Source: an uncultured Thalassolituus sp.
GTDB lineage: Bacteria; Pseudomonadota; Gammaproteobacteria; Pseudomonadales; Oceanobacteraceae
Assembly: GCA_913061435.1 (NCBI GenBank)
Contig: CAJXUK010000012.1
Span: 1-64,000, forward strand
Direction of reading: 5' to 3'
DNA: 64,000 nt
Positions 56,320-63,883 of this stretch are shown piece after piece. A model generated the notes under the pieces. That model ran no database searches, was not told the origin of the DNA, and worked only from the letters and a program-made list of their open reading frames with translations. The number at the start of each line of letters is the position of its first letter. The stretch's first letter is position 1. A program made the translations under genes and the position numbers.

Positions 56320-56754
56320 ATGAGCAAGACTGATAAAAGCAAAGAAGTAGCCGCAACTAAAACTGACGAAGTTAAAGAAGTGGTTTCTAGTAACCTAGAC
56401 AAAATTAAAGAAACAGCTAATTCTGCAGAAGAAATGGCTCGTAAAATTTGGTTAGCTGGTTTAGGTGCATACGGTAAAGGATACGAAGAAGTAAAAGGCC
56501 GTATCGAAACATTATCAACTGACACAAATAAGTTATTTGATGAATTAGTAGTTAAGGGCGAAAAGCTTGAAACTGAAGGCAAAGACAAAGTTAAGCAAGT
56601 TAAAGACGACGTGCTAGAAAAAACTGAAGTTGAAGCTCGCATCGAAGCAGTACGTTCTAAGCTTGGTTTTGGTAAATCTGACGAAGAAGCCAAAATCGAA
56701 GAATTAAGCGCTAAAATTGATCAATTGACAGCGGCAATTGCTAAACTGTCTTAA
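56320..56754 (+). CDS. phasin-family granule-associated protein 1
   Basis: A 144-residue protein of the phasin type, coating polyhydroxyalkanoate or lipid granules. The core is EEMARKIWLAGLGAYGKGYEEVKGRI (~34-59), then a Lys/Glu-rich amphipathic region, and a C-terminal coiled coil IEELSAKIDQLTAAIAKLS for oligomerisation. The ATG at 56320 has GGAG eight bases upstream, whereas one at 56299 lacks it. Near-identical to the protein encoded at 58467. Terminator follows. Confidence 0.88.
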   Translation: MSKTDKSKEVAATKTDEVKEVVSSNLDKIKETANSAEEMARKIWLAGLGAYGKGYEEVKGRIETLSTDTNKLFDELVVKGEKLETEGKDKVKQVKDDVLEKTEVEARIEAVRSKLGFGKSDEEAKIEELSAKIDQLTAAIAKLS

Positions 56755-56776
56755 TCAGTATTTAGTCTTAATCCCT

Positions 56777-56805
56777 AAAAGAGAGCCAATCGGCTCTCTT
56801 TTTTT
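56777..56805 (+). terminator. intrinsic terminator of phasin gene 1
   Basis: AAAAGAGAGCC / GGCTCTCTTTT, 11-bp stem, AATC loop, T run. Confidence 0.93.
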
Positions 56806-57074
56806 ATGCCTGTAAAATCCCCCAGACTAATTTCATATCTGATCTTTTATCACTTGGCCTTACACACCTTTTCAGTTGTTAATAGACAGCTGTTACTTGA
56901 ATCTCGTGCTGGTCTTTAGGCACACTTTTTGTGTGATAATTTACTTGCCAGTGAGATTACCTCTGTTTATATTGTATTAGACACGTTAAGCCAATTCTGT
57001 GTATTTTTATTCAAATATTGATGTCCAATCTTCTCAATATATCTTTGTTATTGGCAAATATTTAAGGAACCAGC
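56806..57074. other. intergenic region before the SRPBCC gene
   Basis: AT-rich, with a small hairpin CACAC-TTTTT-GTGTG near 56921. It should hold the SRPBCC promoter. No gene is seen. Confidence 0.4.
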
Positions 57075-57536
57075 ATGACCATTAAAGTAGCTGTGGATGT
57101 AACTCGTAAGTTTACTGCAAGCGCAGATATCAATACCGTATTTTCACTTTTATCTGATATACCCGCATCTGTTGCGCACTTTCCTAATGTGCAAGAATTA
57201 GTTGACCTAGGCGACAATACTTATCGCTGGGAAATGGAAGAAGTAAGTTCAGGAGGGTATTCTGTTAAGACTCTCTACGCGTGTCAATATAACGCTGACG
57301 ATGAAGAAAAAACCATTGTTTGGACTCCAATCAAGGGTGAAGGCAATGGCGTTGTTTCAGGTAAGTGGCAGTTAACAGAAGTAGACTCGGGCACCGAAAT
57401 TGTATTTACCACCAAAGCCGAGCTAACACTTCCTTTTCCGCGTTTGCTAAAAATGGTTGCTAGTCCGATTATTAAAAGTGAATTTACAGAAATGGTAGAA
57501 ACCTATTTAAGTAATTTGAAAAAGCTGTGGGATTAA
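57075..57536 (+). CDS. SRPBCC-family (START-like) protein
   Basis: A 153-residue lipid- or ligand-binding fold protein related to the SRPBCC/CoxG group. VDVTRKFTASADINTVFSLLSDIPASVAHFPNVQELVDLGDNTYRWEMEE and GVVSGKWQLTEVDSGTEIVFTTKAELTLPFP are recognisable. It lacks an enzymatic signature. It lies between two phasin genes and may bind a lipid or acyl ligand at granules. Confidence 0.75.
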   Translation: MTIKVAVDVTRKFTASADINTVFSLLSDIPASVAHFPNVQELVDLGDNTYRWEMEEVSSGGYSVKTLYACQYNADDEEKTIVWTPIKGEGNGVVSGKWQLTEVDSGTEIVFTTKAELTLPFPRLLKMVASPIIKSEFTEMVETYLSNLKKLWD

Positions 57537-57599
57537 TTATTCCTAACATTAGCAGTGCCCTAAACGACACATAAAAATAAAAGAGTTGTTAAATTATCT

Positions 57600-58310
57600 A
57601 TGTCTAATTCGTTGGATCAAATTTTACAAAACTTGCAAGAAGTAGAGCAAATGAACCAGCTGATTACACAGCAAGGTTTAACAGCCGCGATACGCAAGCT
57701 ACAAACTTGGCAAACCAATCGATTAATAGCGACACATGATGACTTGTGGAATTCCAAGCGATTCAGGCCTCCAATGCAGTTTTTTGCAGAAGAAATATAC
57801 GGGCCAAAAGATTTTAGCGCACGGGATATCGAGCTAGCTCGAGCGGTTCCTAAAATGGCTAAGGTCATACCCGAAAAGGGTTTGCAGTCATTACAAACCG
57901 CTATTCGACTTAATAGCCTTTCGTTAGAACTTGATCTTGCTCTCATTCAGCAGCTTGGTAATGACATTATAAACCGAGATAGCTATTTTCATTGTTATCG
58001 TCAAGCAGGTAGTCAGGCCCAGCGAACAGAGCAAATTCAATTGCTTGAAATGCTGAGTTTTGACCTACCTACTGTAGTCAACACGCCAGGCATATCGCTT
58101 ATTTTAAAGTTATCCAGAAAACCGGCTAAGTTAGCTGGTGTCGGTATGCTTCATACATTTTTAGAAGATGGATTTAATTCTTTTAAAAAGGTAGGAGATG
58201 TTAATGAGTTCATCAACCCTGTGATTAGCCGAGAAAAAATAATGATGGATGCTTTGTTCTCGGTCACCGATGCAGCGAAAAATCCACTGCCAGATATAGG
58301 CAGTATTTAA
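57600..58310 (+). CDS. unrecognised 236-residue protein in the granule locus
   Basis: Not recognised. Soluble, mostly helical in character: LDQILQNLQEVEQMNQLITQQGLTAAIRKLQTWQTNRLIATHDDLW, with KAARAVPKMAKVIP-like ARAVPKMAKVIPEKGLQ and a central QRTEQIQLLEMLSFDLPT. No signal or membrane segment. It follows the SRPBCC gene by 63 bp and may be co-transcribed with it. Confidence 0.75.
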   Translation: MSNSLDQILQNLQEVEQMNQLITQQGLTAAIRKLQTWQTNRLIATHDDLWNSKRFRPPMQFFAEEIYGPKDFSARDIELARAVPKMAKVIPEKGLQSLQTAIRLNSLSLELDLALIQQLGNDIINRDSYFHCYRQAGSQAQRTEQIQLLEMLSFDLPTVVNTPGISLILKLSRKPAKLAGVGMLHTFLEDGFNSFKKVGDVNEFINPVISREKIMMDALFSVTDAAKNPLPDIGSI

Positions 58311-58360
58311 ATAAGTGCTCTGACTAAATAAAATACGAAAATCATAAAAAATATTTGTAA

Positions 58361-58407
58361 TTAGTATGTGGATTCTAATTTCTTTTCGTAAGATACGTCC
58401 TATCAAA
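58361..58407 (+). promoter_or_regulatory. phasin-gene operator-like box 2 and conserved promoter block
   Basis: TTAGTATGTGGATTCTAA begins at 58361. The 47-bp block matches that at 56234-56280 at 39 of 47 positions, ending in TATCAAA in both. It lies ~85 bp before the second phasin start. Confidence 0.65.
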
Positions 58408-58466
58408 GAAGAACCAAGCCATAAGTTAATGGCAAAAATGATTTAGTAATTTACGGAGTAAACACC

Positions 58467-58895
58467 ATGAGCAAAGTTAATAAAACTAACGAAGTAGCTA
58501 AAACTGATGAAGTTAAAGAAGTTGTAACAAGCAACTTAGACAAAATCAAAGAAACAGCTAATTCTGCAGAAGAAATGGCACGTAAAATCTGGTTGGCAGG
58601 TTTAGGTGCATACGGCAAAGGCTATGAAGAAATTAAAGGTCGCATCGAGACTCTTTCTTCAGAGTCTAACAAGTTGTTTGACGACCTAGTAGTTAAAGGC
58701 GAAGAGCTTGAAACTGAAGGTAAAGACAAAGTTAAGCAAGTTAAAGATGACGTACTCGCCAAAACTGAAGTTGAAGCTCGAATTGAAACTGTTCGTACTA
58801 AACTAGGCTTTGGTAAGTCTGACGAAGAAGTTAAGCTTGAAGAGCTAAGTGCTAAAATTGATGAATTAACAGCAGCTATCGCTAAGCTGTCTTAA
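58467..58895 (+). CDS. phasin-family granule-associated protein 2
   Basis: A 142-residue phasin-like protein almost identical to that encoded at 56320 from EVVSSN/TSNLDKIKETANSAEEMARKIWLAGLGAYGKGYEE onward, with the same C-terminal coiled coil IDELTAAIAKLS. The two genes also share upstream and terminator sequences, so this is a recent gene duplication with its promoter. Confidence 0.88.
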   Translation: MSKVNKTNEVAKTDEVKEVVTSNLDKIKETANSAEEMARKIWLAGLGAYGKGYEEIKGRIETLSSESNKLFDDLVVKGEELETEGKDKVKQVKDDVLAKTEVEARIETVRTKLGFGKSDEEVKLEELSAKIDELTAAIAKLS

Positions 58896-58907
58896 TTCTA
58901 GCCGACT

Positions 58908-58938
58908 AAAAAGAGAGCTTTTACGCTCTCTTTTTTTT
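58908..58938 (+). terminator. intrinsic terminator of phasin gene 2
   Basis: AAAAAGAGAGC / GCTCTCTTTTT, 11-bp stem, six-base loop, T run. It resembles the terminator of phasin gene 1. Confidence 0.93.
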
Positions 58939-59020
58939 GCCTAGAATTTAAAATTAGTTAACAATTGAAAAAAAACCGCTATACACTTGGGATTACTATT
59001 AAAATTAGGTTACTACGCGT

Positions 59021-59722
59021 ATGTCCATTGTAGAAAAAATACAACAATGGTTTATTCCCAAGTTAATTCAGCTAAAGATCATAAAACAAGTTTCCTTTAC
59101 GCTGGCCGAATTGACCCACGATATGCAAGACTATCTTCCTTTTGATATTAAGTTTTCGGTGCCAAACGGTGATGGGTTCGTCATTATTTCTAGCGTCGAA
59201 CTTGCAGAATTTAAACAGGGTTTAGTCCATGCAACACTCAAGGGAACCTTAGATATTCGTTGCTTGGGAGAGCATTTGTATAGTTCTAATATTCAAATCG
59301 AACTATTTGGCAAGCCAATTTACCTTAAAGAAAAATCTGTCATACGTGCAACCGAAGTAGAGATAGGAGAAATAATCTTATCGGATGACAATCTAGTGGT
59401 TGCACAAAATGTACGCAAAGCGATTGCTAAACTAAGCAATAATATTCTTGGTCAGATGTACGCTCTGACAATGGGAACGGCACTCTCTTTTGTGGGTAAT
59501 ATTACCGATATGAAAAGTTATATGGCTAATTTTATCAACAAAAGTAGCCATAAAGTACTCGAATTGCATCGTAAGGACATAGAAAGCAAGTTACTAGAGA
59601 GTTTTTCTAACGGCGATTTGGAATATACCTTAGAAGAAGTCATACCCGATGAGAATTTGTTTATCAAATATGGCAAAGATATCGTAGTAGAAAATGAAGG
59701 CTTAACCTTTAGGTTTTGCTAA
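59021..59722 (+). CDS. unrecognised 233-residue protein in the granule locus
   Basis: Not recognised. No signal peptide. The middle has beta-rich segments (FDIKFSVPNGDGFVIISSVELAEFKQGLVHATLKGTLDIR... SNIQIELFGKPIYLKEKSVIRATEVEIGEIIL), the later part is helical (RKAIAKLSNNILGQMYALTMGTALSFVGNI). The alternating beta strands could bind a lipid-like ligand; this is speculation. Convergent overlap of 14 bp with the TetR gene. Confidence 0.75.
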   Translation: MSIVEKIQQWFIPKLIQLKIIKQVSFTLAELTHDMQDYLPFDIKFSVPNGDGFVIISSVELAEFKQGLVHATLKGTLDIRCLGEHLYSSNIQIELFGKPIYLKEKSVIRATEVEIGEIILSDDNLVVAQNVRKAIAKLSNNILGQMYALTMGTALSFVGNITDMKSYMANFINKSSHKVLELHRKDIESKLLESFSNGDLEYTLEEVIPDENLFIKYGKDIVVENEGLTFRFC

Positions 59723-60335
59723 CCAATGACTTATTTAAAATTGCTTGCTTAATTTTAGCGTTATCAGAATCTTCACGATAATAAGGGTGCAAGCTAAAGT
59801 AAATAGTCATTAACGTACGATATACAATATCAGGGTCGGTTAATGAATCCCCCTGCATTTGATAATAATTTAGACTTTGAAAGAGTGTTAGGCTGATAAT
59901 ATCAAGTAATAGGTCAATGTCTTCTGATGAACCGATTAATGTGCCATTTTTCTGTAGCTCAGTTAATAGCTTGCGTAAGTGCTGACGTTGAAACTTAGCG
60001 AGTCGCTGTAATTTATTGTGAATGCCAGGATATTGACTAGAGATTTCAGCAATATTTTGGAACAAAAACCGAAATAAATGCATGCTTTCTAAGCAATAAA
60101 ATAAATACTTATAAAAATCTTCATGATCGTCAGACACTTGAGAAATTGCGTTAATCTTAGCGATGTAGCTGTCGACTAAGGCGTTGATAATGTCATCCTT
60201 ACCCTTGTAATGATAATAAAGGTTACCTGGGCTTATATCTAACTCGTGAGCAATATCGACGCTGGTTGTATTACGTTCACCTTGTCTATTAAACAAATCA
60301 AGGCTGATTAACAGTATCTTTTCTGAGGTTTTCAA
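59709..60335 (-). CDS. TetR-family transcriptional regulator of the granule locus
   Basis: A 208-residue regulator. The HTH is TTSVDIAHELDISPGNLYYHYKGKDDIINALVD (residues ~23-54). The C-terminal domain carries a hydrophobic ISLTLFQSLNYYQM stretch. It is divergent from phasin gene 3 and shares that 215-bp intergenic region, which holds one of three TTAG-N10-CTAA boxes; it is the leading candidate regulator of the phasin genes. Ligand unknown. Confidence 0.9.
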   Translation of the reverse strand: MKTSEKILLISLDLFNRQGERNTTSVDIAHELDISPGNLYYHYKGKDDIINALVDSYIAKINAISQVSDDHEDFYKYLFYCLESMHLFRFLFQNIAEISSQYPGIHNKLQRLAKFQRQHLRKLLTELQKNGTLIGSSEDIDLLLDIISLTLFQSLNYYQMQGDSLTDPDIVYRTLMTIYFSLHPYYREDSDNAKIKQAILNKSLVSKT

Positions 60336-60465
60336 TATGATTAGTTCCAGTAAAGTTATTTTTTAGCTACATAACCACAATTTTAACGCTATATACATCA
60401 TATTCTAGTCCCCTATATTACCCATAAAAGCTCATCATGTTCCAGTCATGTTAAATTTGCCTTTT

Positions 60466-60483
60466 TTAGTATGATCTTTCTAA
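60466..60483 (+). promoter_or_regulatory. phasin-gene operator-like box 3
   Basis: TTAGTATGATCTTTCTAA is the same TTAG-N10-CTAA pattern as boxes 1 and 2, 68 bp before phasin gene 3 and 131 bp from the divergent tetR start. Confidence 0.55.
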
Positions 60484-60550
60484 TTGTATTCGTTATATTT
60501 AGGCTTAATTAGCGATTACAACAAACTTAACTAACATTATCGGGCATTTC

Positions 60551-60910
60551 ATGGTCAATCTAAAGCGTGTAACCAGTTCAGCAGAAAAAACGGATGGAGT
60601 CGTTCGTAAAGCTTGGTTACTTGGAATTGGTGTTTGTGTTATTGCGTTTGAAGAAATTCAAACTCAATTTACCAAGATAAATGATGGGAATATTCGTTTG
60701 TTCAATCAGTTAGTTGCTAAGGGAGAAGAATACAGTTCTGATTCTACAACTATCATTAGTAATGAAACTCGTGAAGAAACTGCTGTAGAGAAACGTGTTG
60801 CAGAGGTGCGTAAGCAACTTGGTCTTGATACCAAAAGCAACCAGGCTAAGATTGCAGAGCTGTCTCAGAGAGTCGATGAGCTAACACAAGCTCTTAACAA
60901 ACTTTCTTAA
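60551..60910 (+). CDS. phasin-family protein 3 (divergent)
   Basis: A 119-residue phasin-like protein. The core VRKAWLLGIGVCVIAFEEIQTQF resembles the phasin helix of the paralogues at lower identity and with more hydrophobic residues. The C-terminal coiled coil IAELSQRVDELTQALNKLS and the EKRVAEVRKQLGLDTKSNQAK linker match them. Expected to sit at granule surfaces. Confidence 0.8.
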   Translation: MVNLKRVTSSAEKTDGVVRKAWLLGIGVCVIAFEEIQTQFTKINDGNIRLFNQLVAKGEEYSSDSTTIISNETREETAVEKRVAEVRKQLGLDTKSNQAKIAELSQRVDELTQALNKLS

Positions 60911-60998
60911 GTTAATTTTAGCTAAGCCAAACTTAATACTGCTGTTGCCAATATGTGTTGGTATGTCAGCCACATTTAACATTAAAAGAGAATTTATT

Positions 60999-61544
60999 AT
61001 GTCAGCCAAAGATAATTTAGAACATATTGCACGCAACACCTGGTTAGCAGGTTTAGGCTCTATCGACAGCAGTAAAGACACTTTGATTAAATCAATTGAT
61101 GACGCACATGAGAAATCTAATAATTTGTATGAAGAATTGCAAAGCAGAGGTGAAGCAATTCAAAATAAAATTAATGATAAAAAAGATGAAATTCAGAGCA
61201 AAATCAATGACAAAAAAAGTGCTTTGCAAGCAAAGGGTAAAAAGCTGCTTGGTTTATGTTCAGATGCACCAGAAAAAGAGAAGTTAGAGCAGCTGAATAA
61301 CACAGTCGACGAGCTGACTGCTACGGTTGCTAAGCTAGTAGAAAAACGCAGTGCAGAAGCTAAAGCAGCAAAAGCCAAAGCTGCAAAAGAAGCAGAAGCT
61401 AAAGAAGCAAAGGCCAAGGCCACTGCAGAAAAAGAAGCTCAGACTACCAAGACTAAATCGACTAAAAAAGCAGCGCCAAAAACGAATACACAAGCTGGAA
61501 CTAAAGCCAGTACAAAAGACTCAGCTAAAGACACTGACAAGTAG
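60999..61544 (+). CDS. PhaF-like phasin with Lys/Ala-rich tail
   Basis: A 181-residue protein with an N-terminal phasin-like segment (ARNTWLAGLGSIDSSKDTLIK), a coiled-coil (LEQLNNTVDELTATVAKLVEKR) and a C-terminal ~65-residue Lys/Ala-rich, histone H1-like tail (AKAAKAKAAKEAEAKEAK... DTDK). It resembles Pseudomonas PhaF, which links granules to the nucleoid through a similar tail. The ATG at 60999 was chosen over an ATG at 60945. Confidence 0.85.
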   Translation: MSAKDNLEHIARNTWLAGLGSIDSSKDTLIKSIDDAHEKSNNLYEELQSRGEAIQNKINDKKDEIQSKINDKKSALQAKGKKLLGLCSDAPEKEKLEQLNNTVDELTATVAKLVEKRSAEAKAAKAKAAKEAEAKEAKAKATAEKEAQTTKTKSTKKAAPKTNTQAGTKASTKDSAKDTDK

Positions 61545-61570
61545 TTAGTATTTTATAAGCACAGTCCAAC

Positions 61571-61616
61571 AACGTTGAAAACTCAATACGATTAACGCTA
61601 TTGAGTTTTCAACGTT
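61571..61616. terminator. bidirectional long hairpin terminator
   Basis: AACGTTGAAAACTCAATA and its exact complement form an 18-bp perfect stem around a ten-base loop. The right arm touches the stop codon of the EamA transporter gene. T runs are short. Confidence 0.8.
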
Positions 61617-62497
61617 TATTCTCTCGGTGCCAAAACCCATTGCACTGTTAAGACACTCATCAATACAGCTATCAGTCCGATTAAAGCAATCCCAGTGATG
61701 CTCTCACCTAGCGCTACCCAGCCTAAAATTACCGCAGAAATAGGGCTTAATAAACCCAGCGAAGATATGGCAACCGGTGACAATTTAGCAATACCGTTAA
61801 ACCACAATACATAAGCCAAGGTTGTGCCAAATAAAGACAGGTACCCATAACCTATCCAATTATTGGTAGACAGCCCAGACAGGGCTGGGTCAATCAGCAA
61901 GGCCAAAGGTACAAGCATTACACCTGCGATTAATAATTGCCAACCAGTGAAAGCCAATAATGGCATGTCGGTACGCCAGCGGCGGGCTAAAAATATTCCA
62001 CACGTCATGAGCACCGCACCTAGGGCCGCAGCTAACACACCGATTAAATCCCATGCCGTATTGGGTGAGAGCAATAAAGCTGCCATACCAAAAATACCGA
62101 TAATACTGGCTATTAAAGCAATCTGTGCGGGTTTTTTACCATCAACCAGCCATATGAGCATCATCATTAGTAAAGGTTGAATAGCTCCCACAACTGCGGC
62201 TAATCCCCCTGGTAGTCGATAGGCTGAGGTGAATAATAAAACATGAAAGATAGCAAAATTTAAAATAGCCAGAATAATAATGTGAAGCCACTCTGAACGC
62301 TGGGGTAAGTGGCGACTTATCAGAACTAAAATAATTCCCGCAGGAAGCAGGCGTAAGCAGGCGGCAATAAAAGGGCGATCAGGTGGCAGCAGTTCTGTTG
62401 TAATAAAATAAGTCGTGCCCCATAACGTTGGTGCAATAGCAGTGACCAGGGTTAACACAACCACAGACAACATCGGCAATGACTTGTTAGGATTCAT
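61616..62497 (-). CDS. EamA/DMT-family transporter
   Basis: A 293-residue inner-membrane protein of ten hydrophobic segments in two EamA repeats; TLWGTTYFITTELLPPDRPFIAACLRLLPAG starts the first. Likely an exporter of an amino acid, nucleoside or other metabolite; the substrate is unknown. The marR gene lies 75 bp upstream on the same strand, so they form a probable operon. Confidence 0.88.
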   Translation of the reverse strand: MNPNKSLPMLSVVVLTLVTAIAPTLWGTTYFITTELLPPDRPFIAACLRLLPAGIILVLISRHLPQRSEWLHIIILAILNFAIFHVLLFTSAYRLPGGLAAVVGAIQPLLMMMLIWLVDGKKPAQIALIASIIGIFGMAALLLSPNTAWDLIGVLAAALGAVLMTCGIFLARRWRTDMPLLAFTGWQLLIAGVMLVPLALLIDPALSGLSTNNWIGYGYLSLFGTTLAYVLWFNGIAKLSPVAISSLGLLSPISAVILGWVALGESITGIALIGLIAVLMSVLTVQWVLAPRE

Positions 62498-62572
62498 AAA
62501 ATGATTAACCGCTTCTGTTTATTGGGTGAATGCATAAAATCATTGTAAGCGTAACCTTTAAGCTACTGTTGA

Positions 62573-63046
62573 TCATAGATTCTGTGATTGCTGTGATGGT
62601 GTTTGCGGGTTTTCATGCTGCGGATTGCTCCAGTCGGACTTTAACACCTCTACCAGGATTTTATAGCGTTCAATGCCAATGGCTTGAGCAATATCATTTT
62701 CAACTTTCATCATGTGCTCTTTGGTTTTTACCCGCATTCTTTGCCCTTGCTCGGTAAAACTGATTATTTTTTCATTGCCTTTTTCGCTGTCTTCTAATTG
62801 AACCCAGTTAAGCTCAATTAAGCGCGCCACGGTTTTGTGAGCAGCTTGACGAGAAATATTTAAACTGCGGGCAAGGGCAGAAATACTGCTACTTTGGCCA
62901 TTTAAAACCGCAAGCGCCCGAGACTGAGCCGTGGTAAGACTAACATCACCTTGTTTTTCCAGAGATGTTAGTAGCTCTTTTTCGTACCACTCAAAGCGAT
63001 TGAGCAATAGAGATTTCAGATTTTGAGATAAGTCAGGAATATTCAT
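62573..63046 (-). CDS. MarR-family transcriptional regulator
   Basis: A 157-residue winged-helix regulator. The recognition region is SSISALARSLNISRQAAHKTVARLIELNWVQLEDSEKGNEKIISFTEQGQRM (~55-105). The ATG at 63046 is preceded immediately by one of two matched operators (63048-63067, 63091-63110), so autoregulation is likely. An earlier in-frame start at 63082 would place the operator inside the gene. It heads an operon with the EamA transporter and is divergent from a DUF2798 gene. Confidence 0.93.
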   Translation of the reverse strand: MNIPDLSQNLKSLLLNRFEWYEKELLTSLEKQGDVSLTTAQSRALAVLNGQSSSISALARSLNISRQAAHKTVARLIELNWVQLEDSEKGNEKIISFTEQGQRMRVKTKEHMMKVENDIAQAIGIERYKILVEVLKSDWSNPQHENPQTPSQQSQNL

Positions 63047-63047
63047 C

Positions 63048-63067
63048 TTGTCAATTTTAGTTGACAA
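63048..63067. promoter_or_regulatory. MarR operator, copy 1
   Basis: The inverted repeat TTGTCAA-N6-TTGACAA lies two bases before the marR start codon. A second copy lies 43 bp away. Confidence 0.75.
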
Positions 63068-63090
63068 GCGCTGCTGTAGCAACTATTATT

Positions 63091-63110
63091 TTGTCATCCA
63101 AAGTTGACAA
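63091..63110. promoter_or_regulatory. MarR operator, copy 2
   Basis: TTGTCA-N8-TGACAA, same arms as copy 1, 43 bp centre to centre (about four helical turns), so both would face one side of the DNA between marR and the DUF2798 gene. Confidence 0.75.
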
Positions 63111-63209
63111 TATTGGTTAAAGTCGTCTGAACTTCATCTTTGAATCGGTATAGTTTGGAAAAAGAGCCGGAGCAGTGAACGTTAAGGAATAGAAGCAGTT
63201 GAGATAAGA

Positions 63210-63524
63210 ATGAAAAAATTAGAGCGTTTTTACTTTCCATTTTTTATGGCAATGTTTATGACAGCTATTATGTCATTTGTATTAACGGCTATACATCAGG
63301 GCTTCCATCCACAGTTTTTTATGAACTGGGGAAAAGGCTTTAGTTTAGCGTTTCCGATTGCTTTTTTGTCTGTGATATTTGTTGCGCCTTTCGTCTACAG
63401 AATTACTGAAGCTTTAAAGATAGCAGAGACAAAATCTGCTTCGGAGCTACCTGAAACAACCAACACAACTAAAACAACCGAATCAACGAAGCCGGTCAAA
63501 AAAACTAAACATGCTAAGCAATAA
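63210..63524 (+). CDS. DUF2798 family membrane protein
   Basis: A 104-residue protein with two transmembrane segments (residues ~7-27 and ~45-66). FYFPFFMAMFMTAIMSFVLTAIHQGF and FFMNWGKGFSLAFPIAFLSVIFVAPFVYRI match DUF2798, in which two such segments are usual. A hydrophilic Thr/Lys-rich tail follows. Function unknown. Divergent from marR, sharing its operators. Confidence 0.88.
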   Translation: MKKLERFYFPFFMAMFMTAIMSFVLTAIHQGFHPQFFMNWGKGFSLAFPIAFLSVIFVAPFVYRITEALKIAETKSASELPETTNTTKTTESTKPVKKTKHAKQ

Positions 63525-63570
63525 AACAAAATTACATTCTTAGCTGCAATTATTAGTTTTTATTAAGTTA

Positions 63571-63765
63571 CTAAATTTTAGGCTTTGTTTCTTGCGATTG
63601 GCTATTTTTAGCCTTTAATTCAGTAGCTGTTTTAAGTCGGCAAGCGGCAAGTTGTTGTAATCGCATGTCTTTAACAGCGGCTAGAGGGTCATCTTGAACC
63701 GTATTTTTTTGAAATTGTTTAAGTGATTGCTCGTAAGCAAGGCTATCGTCGTCACGATTATTCAT
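63571..63765 (-). CDS. small hypothetical protein
   Basis: A 64-residue acidic-to-basic soluble protein (MNNRDDDSLAYEQSLKQF... QLAACRLKTATELKAKNSQSQ), not recognised. It may be a real small gene, since it is a compact open frame with an ATG, but support is limited. Confidence 0.45.
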   Translation of the reverse strand: MNNRDDDSLAYEQSLKQFQKNTVQDDPLAAVKDMRLQQLAACRLKTATELKAKNSQSQETKPKI

Positions 63766-63883
63766 CTTAATGTGCCATTATTTTGATAATTATGGATTTT
63801 CAATCATATTTTACTATATTTAATTTGTTTTAAAGAGTTAATAGCTACAAGGACTGTAAAATACACTATAAAGGTAGCCATTG

